Below, in pieces: positions 43,596 to 54,173 of a stretch of DNA of 64,000 nucleotides. The notes beneath the pieces were generated by a model that saw only the letters and a program-made list of their open reading frames with translations, was not told the origin of the DNA and ran no database searches. Location of the stretch: the NCBI RefSeq assembly GCF_023008585.1, contig NZ_CP095390.1, positions 1,116,001 to 1,180,000 on the forward strand, given 5' to 3'. Made by a program: the position numbers and the translations under genes. The stretch is from Natribaculum breve (GTDB taxonomy: Archaea > Halobacteriota > Halobacteria > Halobacteriales > Natrialbaceae). Position 1 is the stretch's first letter, and every line of letters starts with the position of its first letter.

Positions 43596-45152
43596 ATGCC
43601 GGTCATCCAGCATGTAGACGACGCTATCGCGCGGATCGACGACGGCGACACCGTCGGGGTCGGCGGTTTCGTCGCCGTCGGTATCCCGGAGTACCTCCTC
43701 GCCGCACTCGGCGAACGATACGCCGAGACCAGCCACCCCGGCGACCTGACGCTCTATCACCCTGCGGCGGAGGGCGATCGTGAGGGGAGTGGCCTCGAGC
43801 ACCTGGCCCGAGACGGGATGCTCGAGCGCGTGATCGGGAGCCACTGGGGATTCGTCCCCGACCTGATGGAGATGGTCGTCGGGAGCGAGGTCCAGGCGTA
43901 CAACCTCCCCTTCGGCGTCATGGACCACCTGCTGCGGGACACCGCAGCCGGGAAGCCGGGGACGGTCACGACCGTCGGCCTCGGGACGTTCGTCGATCCG
44001 CGCCAGGAGGGCGCGAAGGCCAACGACGCCACCGAGGAAGACATCGTCGATCTCGTGACCCTCGACGGCGAGGAGTATCTCTTCTACCGGTCGATCCCGA
44101 TCGACGTCGCTTTGATCCGTGCGACGACGGCCGACGAAGACGGCAACCTGACGATGGAACGAGAGGCACTCACCTCGAACGTGCTGGCGATGGCCCAGGC
44201 CGCGCACAACTCCGGCGGGACGGTCGTCGCCCAGGTCGAGCGGACGACGAGAGCGGGCACGCTCGGCCCGCGGGAGGTCGACGTCCCCGGCGTGCTCGTC
44301 GACGCCGTCGTCGAAGCGCCCCGCTCACACCACCGCCAGACCTACGGCGAGGCCTACAGCGGCGCGTTCAGCGGCGAGGTCGATCCGCCGGCGAGCGACG
44401 ACGGCGACACGCCACTCGACGAACGGAAAGTCATCGCCCGCCGCGCCGCGATGGAACTCCGGCCCGATTCGGTGCTCAACCTGGGCGTCGGCGTCCCCGA
44501 ACTGATCCCCGTCGTCGCCGCAGAAGGAGGGATCGGCGACGAGATTACCCAGACCGTCGAGTCCGGCCCGATCGGCGGCTCGCCAGCCGGCGGCATCAGC
44601 TTCGGGACGGCGACGAACCACGACGCGCTCGTCACCTCGCCCGAGCAGTTCGACTTCTACGACGGCGGCGGCCTCGACGTGGGCTTTCTCGGCATGGCAC
44701 AGGTCGACGCGACGGGGAACAGCAACGTGAGCCGCTTCGGCTCGCAACATCCCGGCTGTGGCGGGTTCATCAACATCACGCAAAACGCCGAGAAGGTCGT
44801 CTTCTGTGGAACGCTCACCACCGGCGACCTCGAGGTCGCAGTCGCCGACGGCGAACTGTCGATCGAACGCGAGGGCTCGAGTCCCAAGTTCGTCGAGGAG
44901 GTCGAACAGATCACGTTCAGCGGCGAGTACGCCGCGGCGATCGACCAGCCGGTCGTCTACGTCACCGAACGCGCCGTCTTCGAACTCACGCCCGAGGGCC
45001 TCGAGCTGACCGAGGTCGCTCCTGGCGTCGACCTCGAGGCGGACGTCCTCGCACAGCTCGCGTTCGATCCCATCGTCGCGGACGAGCCGGCGGAGATGGA
45101 CCCGCGGCTGTTCCGTGCGGAGCCGATGGACCTGACCGGCGCAGTCGAGTGA
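43596..45152 (+). CDS. Family I CoA transferase (acetate/propionate-type)
   Basis: 518 residues, alpha and beta modules fused in one chain as in YdiF/propionate CoA-transferase. N-terminal GVGGFVAVGIPEYLLAALGERY; the catalytic Glu lies in QTVESGPIGGSPAGGISFG; then LGMAQVDATGNSNVSRFG and CGGFINITQNAEKVVFCG. It swaps CoA between short-chain acids and acyl-CoA. The divergent acyl-CoA dehydrogenase supports a role in short acyl-CoA metabolism. Start at 43596; upstream in-frame residues are not family-like. Confidence 0.88.
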   Translation: MPVIQHVDDAIARIDDGDTVGVGGFVAVGIPEYLLAALGERYAETSHPGDLTLYHPAAEGDREGSGLEHLARDGMLERVIGSHWGFVPDLMEMVVGSEVQAYNLPFGVMDHLLRDTAAGKPGTVTTVGLGTFVDPRQEGAKANDATEEDIVDLVTLDGEEYLFYRSIPIDVALIRATTADEDGNLTMEREALTSNVLAMAQAAHNSGGTVVAQVERTTRAGTLGPREVDVPGVLVDAVVEAPRSHHRQTYGEAYSGAFSGEVDPPASDDGDTPLDERKVIARRAAMELRPDSVLNLGVGVPELIPVVAAEGGIGDEITQTVESGPIGGSPAGGISFGTATNHDALVTSPEQFDFYDGGGLDVGFLGMAQVDATGNSNVSRFGSQHPGCGGFINITQNAEKVVFCGTLTTGDLEVAVADGELSIEREGSSPKFVEEVEQITFSGEYAAAIDQPVVYVTERAVFELTPEGLELTEVAPGVDLEADVLAQLAFDPIVADEPAEMDPRLFRAEPMDLTGAVE

Positions 45153-45162
45153 CCGGCCGCGG

Positions 45163-45735
45163 TCACCGCAGAAGTAACAGCGTCGCGACGCCGATACCGA
45201 CGACGACGACCAGGACGCCGACGAGCGCGACCGGACCGCCGACGACGGCCGCCGTGGCGGTCGCGACGCCGAGTGCGACCAGTCCCAGCACGACCAGCCC
45301 GATCGTCCCGGCGTCGAGACCGCTCGCCGTCGACAGTCGTTCGAGGACCGTCGGCTCCGGCTCCGACGGTCGTGGCTGGGCGAGCGTCTCGTCGACCTCG
45401 ACCGGCGGCGGGCCGGGCGTGACCGTCACGTCGATCGAGACCGACGCCGCCCCGTAGCCGGTCGACACCTCGAGCGTGCCCGCGACGTCGGCGTCGACGT
45501 CGTCGACGAGGATCGGTACGTACGTCCCCTCGTCCGGTTCGACGTAGTAGTGTGACTGTTCGAGCGTGGCGACGTGTGCGAGGTCACCGCCGAGTCGGCA
45601 GTGGACGTGTGCCGGCGTGTCGTGGCTCTCCAGGACGATCCCGAACGATTCGGTCGTCTCGAGCGTCCGCGTGTCGGCGGCGATCGTGTCCGTGCCGTTC
45701 CGTCCGACGTGGACGGTGACCTCGTCTCGAGACAC
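45163..45735 (-). CDS. Haloarchaeal protein with C-terminal membrane anchor
   Basis: 190 residues with a GTG start at 45735. The first 110 residues are beta-rich and soluble (EVTVHVGRNGTDTIAADTRTLETTESFGIVLE ...). The last 45 hold two hydrophobic helices (GLVVLGLVALGVATATAAVV and VALVGVLVVVVGIGVATLLL). No family recognised with confidence. The start codon lies next to the Trm112-like gene, so they may be cotranscribed. Confidence 0.6.
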   Translation of the reverse strand: MSRDEVTVHVGRNGTDTIAADTRTLETTESFGIVLESHDTPAHVHCRLGGDLAHVATLEQSHYYVEPDEGTYVPILVDDVDADVAGTLEVSTGYGAASVSIDVTVTPGPPPVEVDETLAQPRPSEPEPTVLERLSTASGLDAGTIGLVVLGLVALGVATATAAVVGGPVALVGVLVVVVGIGVATLLLLR

Positions 45736-45740
45736 GGTTT

Positions 45741-45935
45741 TCAGGCCGGCGTCTCCTCGCGCATGTCCGGCGGAAGCAGGTTCGGGATGCCGTCCTCGAT
45801 GGCGTAGCGTTCGCCACACTCGCTGCAGACGAGCGTTCCCGAAATGACCTCGTCGCCGTCGTACTCGGCGTCCTCGAGTTCGAGATCGTGTTTGTCCAGC
45901 GGGCAACAGAGGATTTCAAGCAACGACTCTTTCAT
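45741..45935 (-). CDS. Trm112-like methyltransferase activator
   Basis: 64 residues. EILCCPLDKHDLEL and LVCSECGERYAIEDGIPNLLPPDM are the Trm112 zinc-ribbon pattern. Trm112 stabilises several SAM methyltransferases that modify tRNA, rRNA and release factor. A Trm9-like methyltransferase is encoded at 60156, which makes it a candidate partner; this is inference. Confidence 0.85.
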   Translation of the reverse strand: MKESLLEILCCPLDKHDLELEDAEYDGDEVISGTLVCSECGERYAIEDGIPNLLPPDMREETPA

Positions 45936-46030
45936 GATAGGAACGGTGACCGCCGTCAGCAAAAGGTTTCGGGAACGCAGTCGGCAACTCGAGCGCGAAA
46001 ACGGAGTGCCGTCGAGGGTTGATCGGGCCT

Positions 46031-48769
<2,739 letters not shown>

Positions 48770-48896
48770 ATGGCACGTCTGGAAGAAGACACCTTGAACT
48801 TCCCGATATCTCTGGAACGGAGTGATACCGACGGACGCCTCGATTTTCGACCAGAGACGAATTCGTCGTACGTTGTTCGACGATTTACACTGCCGG

Positions 48897-48907
48897 AATA
48901 TATTTAT
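48897..48907 (+). promoter_or_regulatory. TATA box for the small membrane-protein gene
   Basis: AATATATTTAT, centred 30 nt before the ATG at 48932. Confidence 0.6.
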
Positions 48908-48931
48908 CCAGCTACATTTATTGATTGACGT

Positions 48932-49150
48932 ATGTCTTCAGCACCGGTCACCGACCGGATACCCGTTCGATACGGTATCGTGCTTCTCGCCGCCCTGCTC
49001 GTGAGTTTCGTGTACGCACTCCTCGTCGCCAACCTCCTCCGCTGGGCGTGGGCAGTCGGCGCAGCGGTCTCGCTGAGTCTCGCGCTGTTTCTTTGCTACT
49101 TGCTCTACAGAGCGGTCCTGGCGATCGAACGAATTTCGTACAAACTGTGA
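48932..49150 (+). CDS. Small two-helix membrane protein, 72 aa
   Basis: 72 residues: two hydrophobic helices (residues 14-35 and 40-60) after a short polar N-terminus, ending RISYKL. A clear TATA box supports expression. The stop lies against the right end of the TnpB element, so the element may have inserted at its 3' end; the C-terminus could have been altered. Function unknown. Confidence 0.6.
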   Translation: MSSAPVTDRIPVRYGIVLLAALLVSFVYALLVANLLRWAWAVGAAVSLSLALFLCYLLYRAVLAIERISYKL

Positions 49151-49153
49151 ATC

Positions 49154-49176
49154 GCCTCGGGGTCAAGCCCCGAGGC
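49154..49176 (-). repeat. Right-end hairpin of the TnpB element (omega-RNA end)
   Basis: A perfect 9-bp stem GCCTCGGGG/CCCCGAGGC around a 5-nt loop. The tnpB stop codon falls in the loop. In characterised systems the omega RNA overlaps the 3' end of tnpB and ends at the right end, with the guide read from flanking DNA. Confidence 0.7.
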
Positions 49177-50398
49177 TTCCCGTTTCCACGACGCGCTTTG
49201 CTGACACACGCTGAAAGTCAGGTGTGTCCGTAGGGAGCGCAGTCTCCACGGGCGTATCTTCGGGCCATCCCAGCCCTAGTTCAGAAAAGCCGCGTTGAAG
49301 GACGTTCATCGCCGCGTTCGCGTCCCTGTCCGTCTCGAATCCGCACGACGGACAGGAGTGTTCCCGTACCCAGATGGACTTCGCTGTCTCCACACCACAC
49401 GACGCACATTCTTTGGTGGTGCCTCGCGCTTCGACCTGCACGACGTGACAACCGTACAGGTCGGCCTTGTAATCAAGGAGGGTGATGAACTGTCGCCACG
49501 CCGCGTCTTGCTTGTTGCGAGCGTTGTGCGACTGTTCCAACATTCCCTTCACGTCCAAATCCTCGACAAACACCGCGTCGTACTCACGGACGAGCCACGT
49601 CGTAATCTTGTGCTGATAGTCCAGCACCTTCCGCTTGATGTGACGCTTGACCTTCGCCACCTCACGACGCTGTTTCTCGTGGTTGTTCGACCCTTTCTGC
49701 TTCCGTGAGAGCTTGCGTTGCTCGCGGCGGAGTCGCTCGTACTCGTCTCCGAGGTCGAGACAATCCACCGTCTTACCGTCGCTGGTGTGGACGTAGTTGA
49801 GGATTCCGAGGTCGATACCCACGCTGTTGCTTGAATCTAACTCGTCCAGCGTGGGTTTCTCGGGTAAGTCAGCGTCGTCGGTTTCGAGACCGAACGAGAC
49901 GAACCAGTCACCGGTCGTCTCTTTTTTGACCGTGATTTCTTTGATGTCCGCTTCGTCAGGGATGTCGCGGTGGTAGCGGATTTTGATGTCTCCGATTTTG
50001 GAGAGCCAGAGTGTAGCGTGTCGGCCACTCGTGTTTTTGAGTTCGAAGCCGGACTGCGAGTACGTCATACTCTGGAACTCCCTCGGTGACTTCCACTTGA
50101 GCTTCCCCACCTTGTTCCCGTTCTGTTTCTGCTCGGAGAGGCCGTCGAGGTTCTGGTAGAACCGTGTGACGGTTCGTTGCAGAGCCTTCGAGTTGACCTC
50201 CGAGAAGACAGGGAACTCGTCTTTCCAGTCGGGAAGTCGGTAGTGGTGTTTGTACGCGGAACCGATATTGTCGGCGTCCACGTTCTCGTACTCGTACAGC
50301 GTGTAGTTGTACGCTTGGCGATGAACGTCGATGTGTCGTTCCAGTTCAGCCGCTACCTCTTGTGTCGGGTACGCGGGGTAGCGGTGACTGGACTCCAT
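49163..50398 (-). CDS. tnpB: TnpB, RNA-guided endonuclease of an IS200/IS605 element
   Basis: 411 residues, apparently full length. The N-terminus HRYPAYPTQEVAAELERHIDVHRQAYNYTLYEYE matches the usual wedge start. RuvC residues are intact: Asp196 (VGIDLGIL), Glu279 (VFVEDLDV) and Asp359 (TDRDANAAMN). The zinc finger is Cys331, Cys334, Cys349, Cys352. Characterised TnpBs cut DNA next to a TAM using an omega RNA and help element retention. All catalytic residues being kept argues it is or was recently active. Confidence 0.9.
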   Translation of the reverse strand: MESSHRYPAYPTQEVAAELERHIDVHRQAYNYTLYEYENVDADNIGSAYKHHYRLPDWKDEFPVFSEVNSKALQRTVTRFYQNLDGLSEQKQNGNKVGKLKWKSPREFQSMTYSQSGFELKNTSGRHATLWLSKIGDIKIRYHRDIPDEADIKEITVKKETTGDWFVSFGLETDDADLPEKPTLDELDSSNSVGIDLGILNYVHTSDGKTVDCLDLGDEYERLRREQRKLSRKQKGSNNHEKQRREVAKVKRHIKRKVLDYQHKITTWLVREYDAVFVEDLDVKGMLEQSHNARNKQDAAWRQFITLLDYKADLYGCHVVQVEARGTTKECASCGVETAKSIWVREHSCPSCGFETDRDANAAMNVLQRGFSELGLGWPEDTPVETALPTDTPDFQRVSAKRVVETGSLGA

Positions 50399-50465
50399 CG
50401 CTGTCTCTTGATTACTGGTATGTTCACTTAATGGTTTGTATCCCTGCCTATCGGATTCAACCCCG

Positions 50466-50475
50466 GGGTCAAGCC
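50466..50475. repeat. Left target-site duplication of the IS4/IS50-like element
   Basis: GGGTCAAGCC, repeated at 52138-52147. Because the target is palindromic the duplication can be placed as 8, 9 or 10 bp depending on where the element ends are set; 9 bp is usual for IS50 relatives. Confidence 0.75.
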
Positions 50476-52137
50476 CTGTCTCTTACCCACAAATTCTATT
50501 CCCGTAGCTGAGAAGTTGAGGCTGGGAGATGGGACGAGATCAGCGGAGTTGGCGACCTGATCTGAACGATGACGGGGAGTTGTGTGACATGGATGTATCA
50601 GGTTGGATTCGGACGGAGTTTCGGGCAGCGGAGTTCGGAGACAAGCGTCTTACCGATCGATTGGTCCAACTCGGGGATGAACTCGGCAGTTCACCTGCCG
50701 AGTCCATCCCGGCTTCCTGCGAGGACTGGGCGTCCACAAAGGCTACATACCGATTTTGCGATAATGAGAGTGTGGAACCGACCGAGATTCTCTCTGCTCA
50801 CAGGCAGTCACAGCGATCACGGGTGAGTGGCGGAGACGAGCTGTTGGTCGTCTCCGACACGACGTATCTCACCTTTCCTCGCCACCCAGCCAAGGACGGT
50901 CTTGGAGATATTAGTTCCTCAGATATCGACGTAGAAGGCGTCAAATTACACACTTCCGTTGGTATTCGCCCAGACACGCAGCAGATGACTGGGGTCATCG
51001 ACCAGCAGGTGCTGGTCGAGGACCAACAGGCGGGCAACACTTACAGCACAAACGGCAAAGACGACCCAATTCTCCTTGAGAACGAGCATGAAAAGTGGTT
51101 GCGTGGGGATAGGGAAGCCGCCGAGTGGCTTCCCGAAGACGTGCGTCCGATTTTTGTCCATGACCGAGGTGGGGACGCCTTCTCGTTGTACGAGGAACTG
51201 AGCAAGGAGAGTGCTAACGCTGGTTTCGTTGTTCGAGCCAATCAAAACCGACGAGTCTTGACAGAAGGTGGTGAAGGTGGGAAACTCTTCGATTGGAGTA
51301 GCGACCTCGCAGAACGAGGTCGCAACTCCATCGAGATTCAACAAGGCGGTGGACGAGAAGCCAGAACAGCCGAAGTCTCAATCACTGCAGGAACCTGTGA
51401 GTTGCGCGCACCGCGAAATAATCCGGATCAAGAAGGGTCCGTCAAAGTGAATGTGGTGAGAGTGGATGAAGTCAATGGGACTGGCGATCCGATTCAGTGG
51501 GTGTTACTCACCACTGAATCGGTCGAAACGTTCGACGATATTCTAGCCATTATCGAGTACTACGGCCTTCGCTGGCGGATCGAAGACTGGCACAAGGTGC
51601 TGAAGAGCGGTTGTAAAATCGAAGAACGGCAACTGCAAACGTGGGAGCGTATGGAAGTGTTGTTGAGCGTGTATTCAGTGATTGCCTGGAAGGTCTTGGA
51701 GTTACGAGAGCTAGCCCGTGGAGAGAGTTCAGTTGCTCCAGAGATCTTGTTAAGCGAGGCCGAACGCGCAGTTCTGGAAACGAAATTTCCAGAACTGAGC
51801 GGTCAAAGCGGGAAAGCCTACGCGGTACATGTGGCGAAGCTTGGCGGATATTTAGACCGCGGTTCAGATCCTCCTCCAGGCTGGGAGACGATGTGGAAAG
51901 GGCTTCAGAAGCTCCGCATGTGGGCAGAAGGCTACGAACTGGGTGCTGAATGAGCGCCACAGCCGCTCATTCAGCGAGACTCTCCGTGAATCCAGCTTTT
52001 GTTCAGGGTCACAGACTGTCCAGCCTCTGAAAGTCGTAAGCCAGTATCAATAATGATTCCTTCCTGACTGATCTATTCATATCGGGCGGAATTTGGTTGA
52101 TTTTTCTCAGTAGAGATGAGTTATGGGTAAGAGACAG
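50476..52137 (+). mobile_element. IS4-family (IS50-like) insertion sequence, 1662 bp
   Basis: Terminal inverted repeats start CTGTCTCTTACCCA at both ends and match for about 16 of 18 bp; the end resembles the Tn5/IS50 mosaic end (CTGTCTCTTA...). One intact transposase gene fills it. It is flanked by short direct repeats and splits a CCCCGGGG-TCAAG-CCCCGGGG palindrome. Intact ends and gene suggest a recent insertion. Confidence 0.88.
50589..51953 (+). CDS. IS4/IS50-type DDE transposase
   Basis: 454 residues from the ATG at 50589 (an ATG 20 codons upstream is possible). FGDKRLTDRLVQLGDELG and KATYRFCDNESV match Tn5 transposase near its N-terminus. DDE residues: Asp90 (VVSDTTYL), Asp192 (VHDRGGDAF), Glu332. 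The last lies in the exact Y-x2-R-x3-E-x6-K signature (Tyr325, Arg328, Glu332, Lys339). No frameshift or stop is visible. Confidence 0.92.
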   Translation: MDVSGWIRTEFRAAEFGDKRLTDRLVQLGDELGSSPAESIPASCEDWASTKATYRFCDNESVEPTEILSAHRQSQRSRVSGGDELLVVSDTTYLTFPRHPAKDGLGDISSSDIDVEGVKLHTSVGIRPDTQQMTGVIDQQVLVEDQQAGNTYSTNGKDDPILLENEHEKWLRGDREAAEWLPEDVRPIFVHDRGGDAFSLYEELSKESANAGFVVRANQNRRVLTEGGEGGKLFDWSSDLAERGRNSIEIQQGGGREARTAEVSITAGTCELRAPRNNPDQEGSVKVNVVRVDEVNGTGDPIQWVLLTTESVETFDDILAIIEYYGLRWRIEDWHKVLKSGCKIEERQLQTWERMEVLLSVYSVIAWKVLELRELARGESSVAPEILLSEAERAVLETKFPELSGQSGKAYAVHVAKLGGYLDRGSDPPPGWETMWKGLQKLRMWAEGYELGAE

Positions 52138-52147
52138 GGGTCAAGCC
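52138..52147. repeat. Right target-site duplication of the IS4/IS50-like element
   Basis: GGGTCAAGCC, identical to the left flank. Joined without the element the two flanks restore a palindrome like the TnpB right-end hairpin. Confidence 0.75.
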
Positions 52148-52238
52148 CCGGGGCATTCTCCTAGACCGCTTGTAAAAACGAGCGCCGACGTCCGAACACG
52201 ACGGCCTGTTGCGTCCGCTCGAGGCGCGGACCGACTCG

Positions 52239-53600
52239 TTATTCGTAAGGATCTTCGACGACGACGGTCTCCTCGCGACCGGGACCGACGCCGACGGCGT
52301 AGATCGGGACCTCGAGTTCGTCCTCGAGGTACTCGAGATAGGTCCGGGCGTTCTCGGGGATCGCCTCGTACCCTTCGTCGGCGACCTCGCTCCAGTCGAC
52401 CTCCGGCCAGCCGTCGAACGTACGCAAGACCGCCTCACACTCGCCCCACTTCTCCGTGGTCGGCGGCATCGTCAGCACTTCCTCGCCGTCGAGTTCGTAG
52501 GCGTGGCCGACGTTGACCTCGTCTAAGCCGGCGAGCACGTCGATGTGGTTGACCGCGAGGCCGGTGAAGCCGCTCGCACGCGCGGCGTGGCGCAACATGG
52601 GCACGTCGAGCCACCCGACGCGGCGAGGGCGACCGGTGACGGTCCCGTACTCGCCACCTTCGTCGCGGATGTACGTCGCGAGTTCTTCTTCCTCGTCGTC
52701 CGTCTCGTCGGGATCGTACCCCGGCGTCTGGCCCTCGACGCCGCCGAGTTCGGTCGGGAGCGGACCGGTACCGACCCGCGAGAGGTAGGCTTTCACGACG
52801 CCGACCACGTCACCCTGGCCGACGACCGTCGGACCGAGACCGCTGCCGACGCACGCACCGCCCGCGGTCGGGTTCGAGGAGGTGACGTAGGGGTAGATGC
52901 CGTGGTCGATGTCGATCGAGGTTCCCTGTGCGCCCTCGAGCATGACGTCGTCGCCCTCGTCGATCCGCCGCTGCAGGTAGGTGCCACAGTCGACGGTCAT
53001 CCCTTCCTCTTCGAGACGCTTCCCGTACTCGCGGTAGGTCTCGTAGAGGTGGTCGACGTCGAACGCCTCGCCGGTCTCTTTGCCGAAGACGTCCTCCGCT
53101 AGGGCCTTCTTCTGGGGGACGACGTACTCGAGGCGCGCGCGCAGCGTGTCGGGGTCGAGCATGTCGCCGATGCGGATGCCGCGACGGCCCGCCTTGTCCT
53201 CGTAGGTCGGACCGATGCCCCGCTTGGTGGTGCCAGCGGCGAGGTCGTCTTTCTCGTCTTCCTCGATGCCGTCGAGAACGCGGTGATAGGGGAGAATCGC
53301 GTGTGCACGCTCGGCCACGCGGACGTCCGGTTCGAGACCGCGCTCGCGGAGCGTGTCGATCTCGTCGAACAGCGTTTCGGGGTTGACGACGCAACCGTTG
53401 CCGAGGACGCCGACCTTGCCCCGGACGGCCCCCGACGGAACGAGAGAGAGCTTGTACTTCTCACCGTCGTAGACGACGGTGTGGCCGGCGTTGTCGCCGC
53501 CCTGATAGCGGACGACGACGTCGGCGGCGTCGCCGTAGAGGTCGACGACCCCACCTTTCCCTTCGTCGCCGAGTTGCGACCCGACGATAGTGACGGTCAT
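52239..53600 (-). CDS. purA: Adenylosuccinate synthetase
   Basis: 453 residues from the ATG at 53600. GTP-binding opening VGSQLGDEGKGGVVD, YQGGDNAGHTVV, then TTKRGIGPTYEDKAGRRGIRIGDML, LEGAQGTSIDIDHGIYPYVTSSN and TGRPRRVGWLDVPMLRHA. It makes adenylosuccinate from IMP, Asp and GTP, the first step to AMP. It has a haloarchaeal acidic insertion near TPGYDPDETDDEEEE. Its 3' flank is where the IS4-like element sits. Confidence 0.96.
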   Translation of the reverse strand: MTVTIVGSQLGDEGKGGVVDLYGDAADVVVRYQGGDNAGHTVVYDGEKYKLSLVPSGAVRGKVGVLGNGCVVNPETLFDEIDTLRERGLEPDVRVAERAHAILPYHRVLDGIEEDEKDDLAAGTTKRGIGPTYEDKAGRRGIRIGDMLDPDTLRARLEYVVPQKKALAEDVFGKETGEAFDVDHLYETYREYGKRLEEEGMTVDCGTYLQRRIDEGDDVMLEGAQGTSIDIDHGIYPYVTSSNPTAGGACVGSGLGPTVVGQGDVVGVVKAYLSRVGTGPLPTELGGVEGQTPGYDPDETDDEEEELATYIRDEGGEYGTVTGRPRRVGWLDVPMLRHAARASGFTGLAVNHIDVLAGLDEVNVGHAYELDGEEVLTMPPTTEKWGECEAVLRTFDGWPEVDWSEVADEGYEAIPENARTYLEYLEDELEVPIYAVGVGPGREETVVVEDPYE

Positions 53601-53823
53601 AACAGCGACGGGTTCTTGCCCAGTCGATAAACAGATTACGGTATCGGTGGTCGGCGGCACTCGAGGGGCGGTCGTCTGTACCACTATCGTGACTGTCAGG
53701 AGGCGACGATACTCCGGGACGGCGGCGGGATCACCCCCGATTCGACGATCGTACCCGAAGCGTTAACTACTGCCAAGAATTATCGACGAGTTGAGACTGA
53801 TTCCCGTCGCCTCTCGAGAGTAA

Positions 53824-53834
53824 CTTTTAAAAGG
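53824..53834 (+). promoter_or_regulatory. TATA box for the 53859 gene
   Basis: CTTTTAAAAGG, itself palindromic, centred 30 nt before the ATG at 53859. Confidence 0.6.
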
Positions 53835-53858
53835 TGCAAAGACAAGTTAACAAATGCC

Positions 53859-54164
53859 ATGATAGACCGGCTAGAGAAGGAAGTCGATATGCTGGAACGA
53901 CATCTGCAGGTCCTGAAGATGGTCATCGAAAACGAACCGATCGGGATCGTCAAGATGTCGAACGAGACCGGCTACCCCCACCACAAAGTTCGCTACTCTC
54001 TGCGCGTTCTCGAGGAGGAGAACCTCATCGAGCCCTCCAGCCAGGGTGCGATCAAGACCGAGCGCACCGCCGAGTTCGTCGACGAACTCGACGGCAAGAT
54101 CGACGAGATCGTCGACAAGCTCGAGGGAATGAAGATCGAAGACGTCGCGGAGATCGAAGGCTAA
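53859..54164 (+). CDS. Winged-helix-like conserved haloarchaeal protein, 101 aa
   Basis: 101 residues. ERHLQVLKMVIENEPIGIVKMSNETGYPHHKVRYSLRVLEEENLI is a compact winged helix; the C-terminal 35 residues are a helix rich in Asp, Glu and Lys that may dimerise. It is conserved in haloarchaea as far as I recall and likely regulates transcription. Convergent with the large protein at 54174, 9 bp apart. Confidence 0.75.
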   Translation: MIDRLEKEVDMLERHLQVLKMVIENEPIGIVKMSNETGYPHHKVRYSLRVLEEENLIEPSSQGAIKTERTAEFVDELDGKIDEIVDKLEGMKIEDVAEIEG

Positions 54165-54173
54165 GGCTACCGC

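Larger units (their letters stand above)
49150..50440 (-). mobile_element. IS200/IS605-type element carrying only tnpB
   Basis: The right end is set by the hairpin at 49154-49176 beside the neighbouring stop codon. The left end is not defined; it lies somewhere in the AT-rich stretch about 20-60 nt before the tnpB start (50399-50450). No tnpA (Y1 transposase) is present, so transposition would need one in trans. The GC content and codon use are lower than in flanking genes. Confidence 0.6.

Noticed and set aside
53690..53770. Another palindromic element near purA
   Set aside because: It shares a few ACTGTCAGG-like strings but no paired arms of the A-G type.
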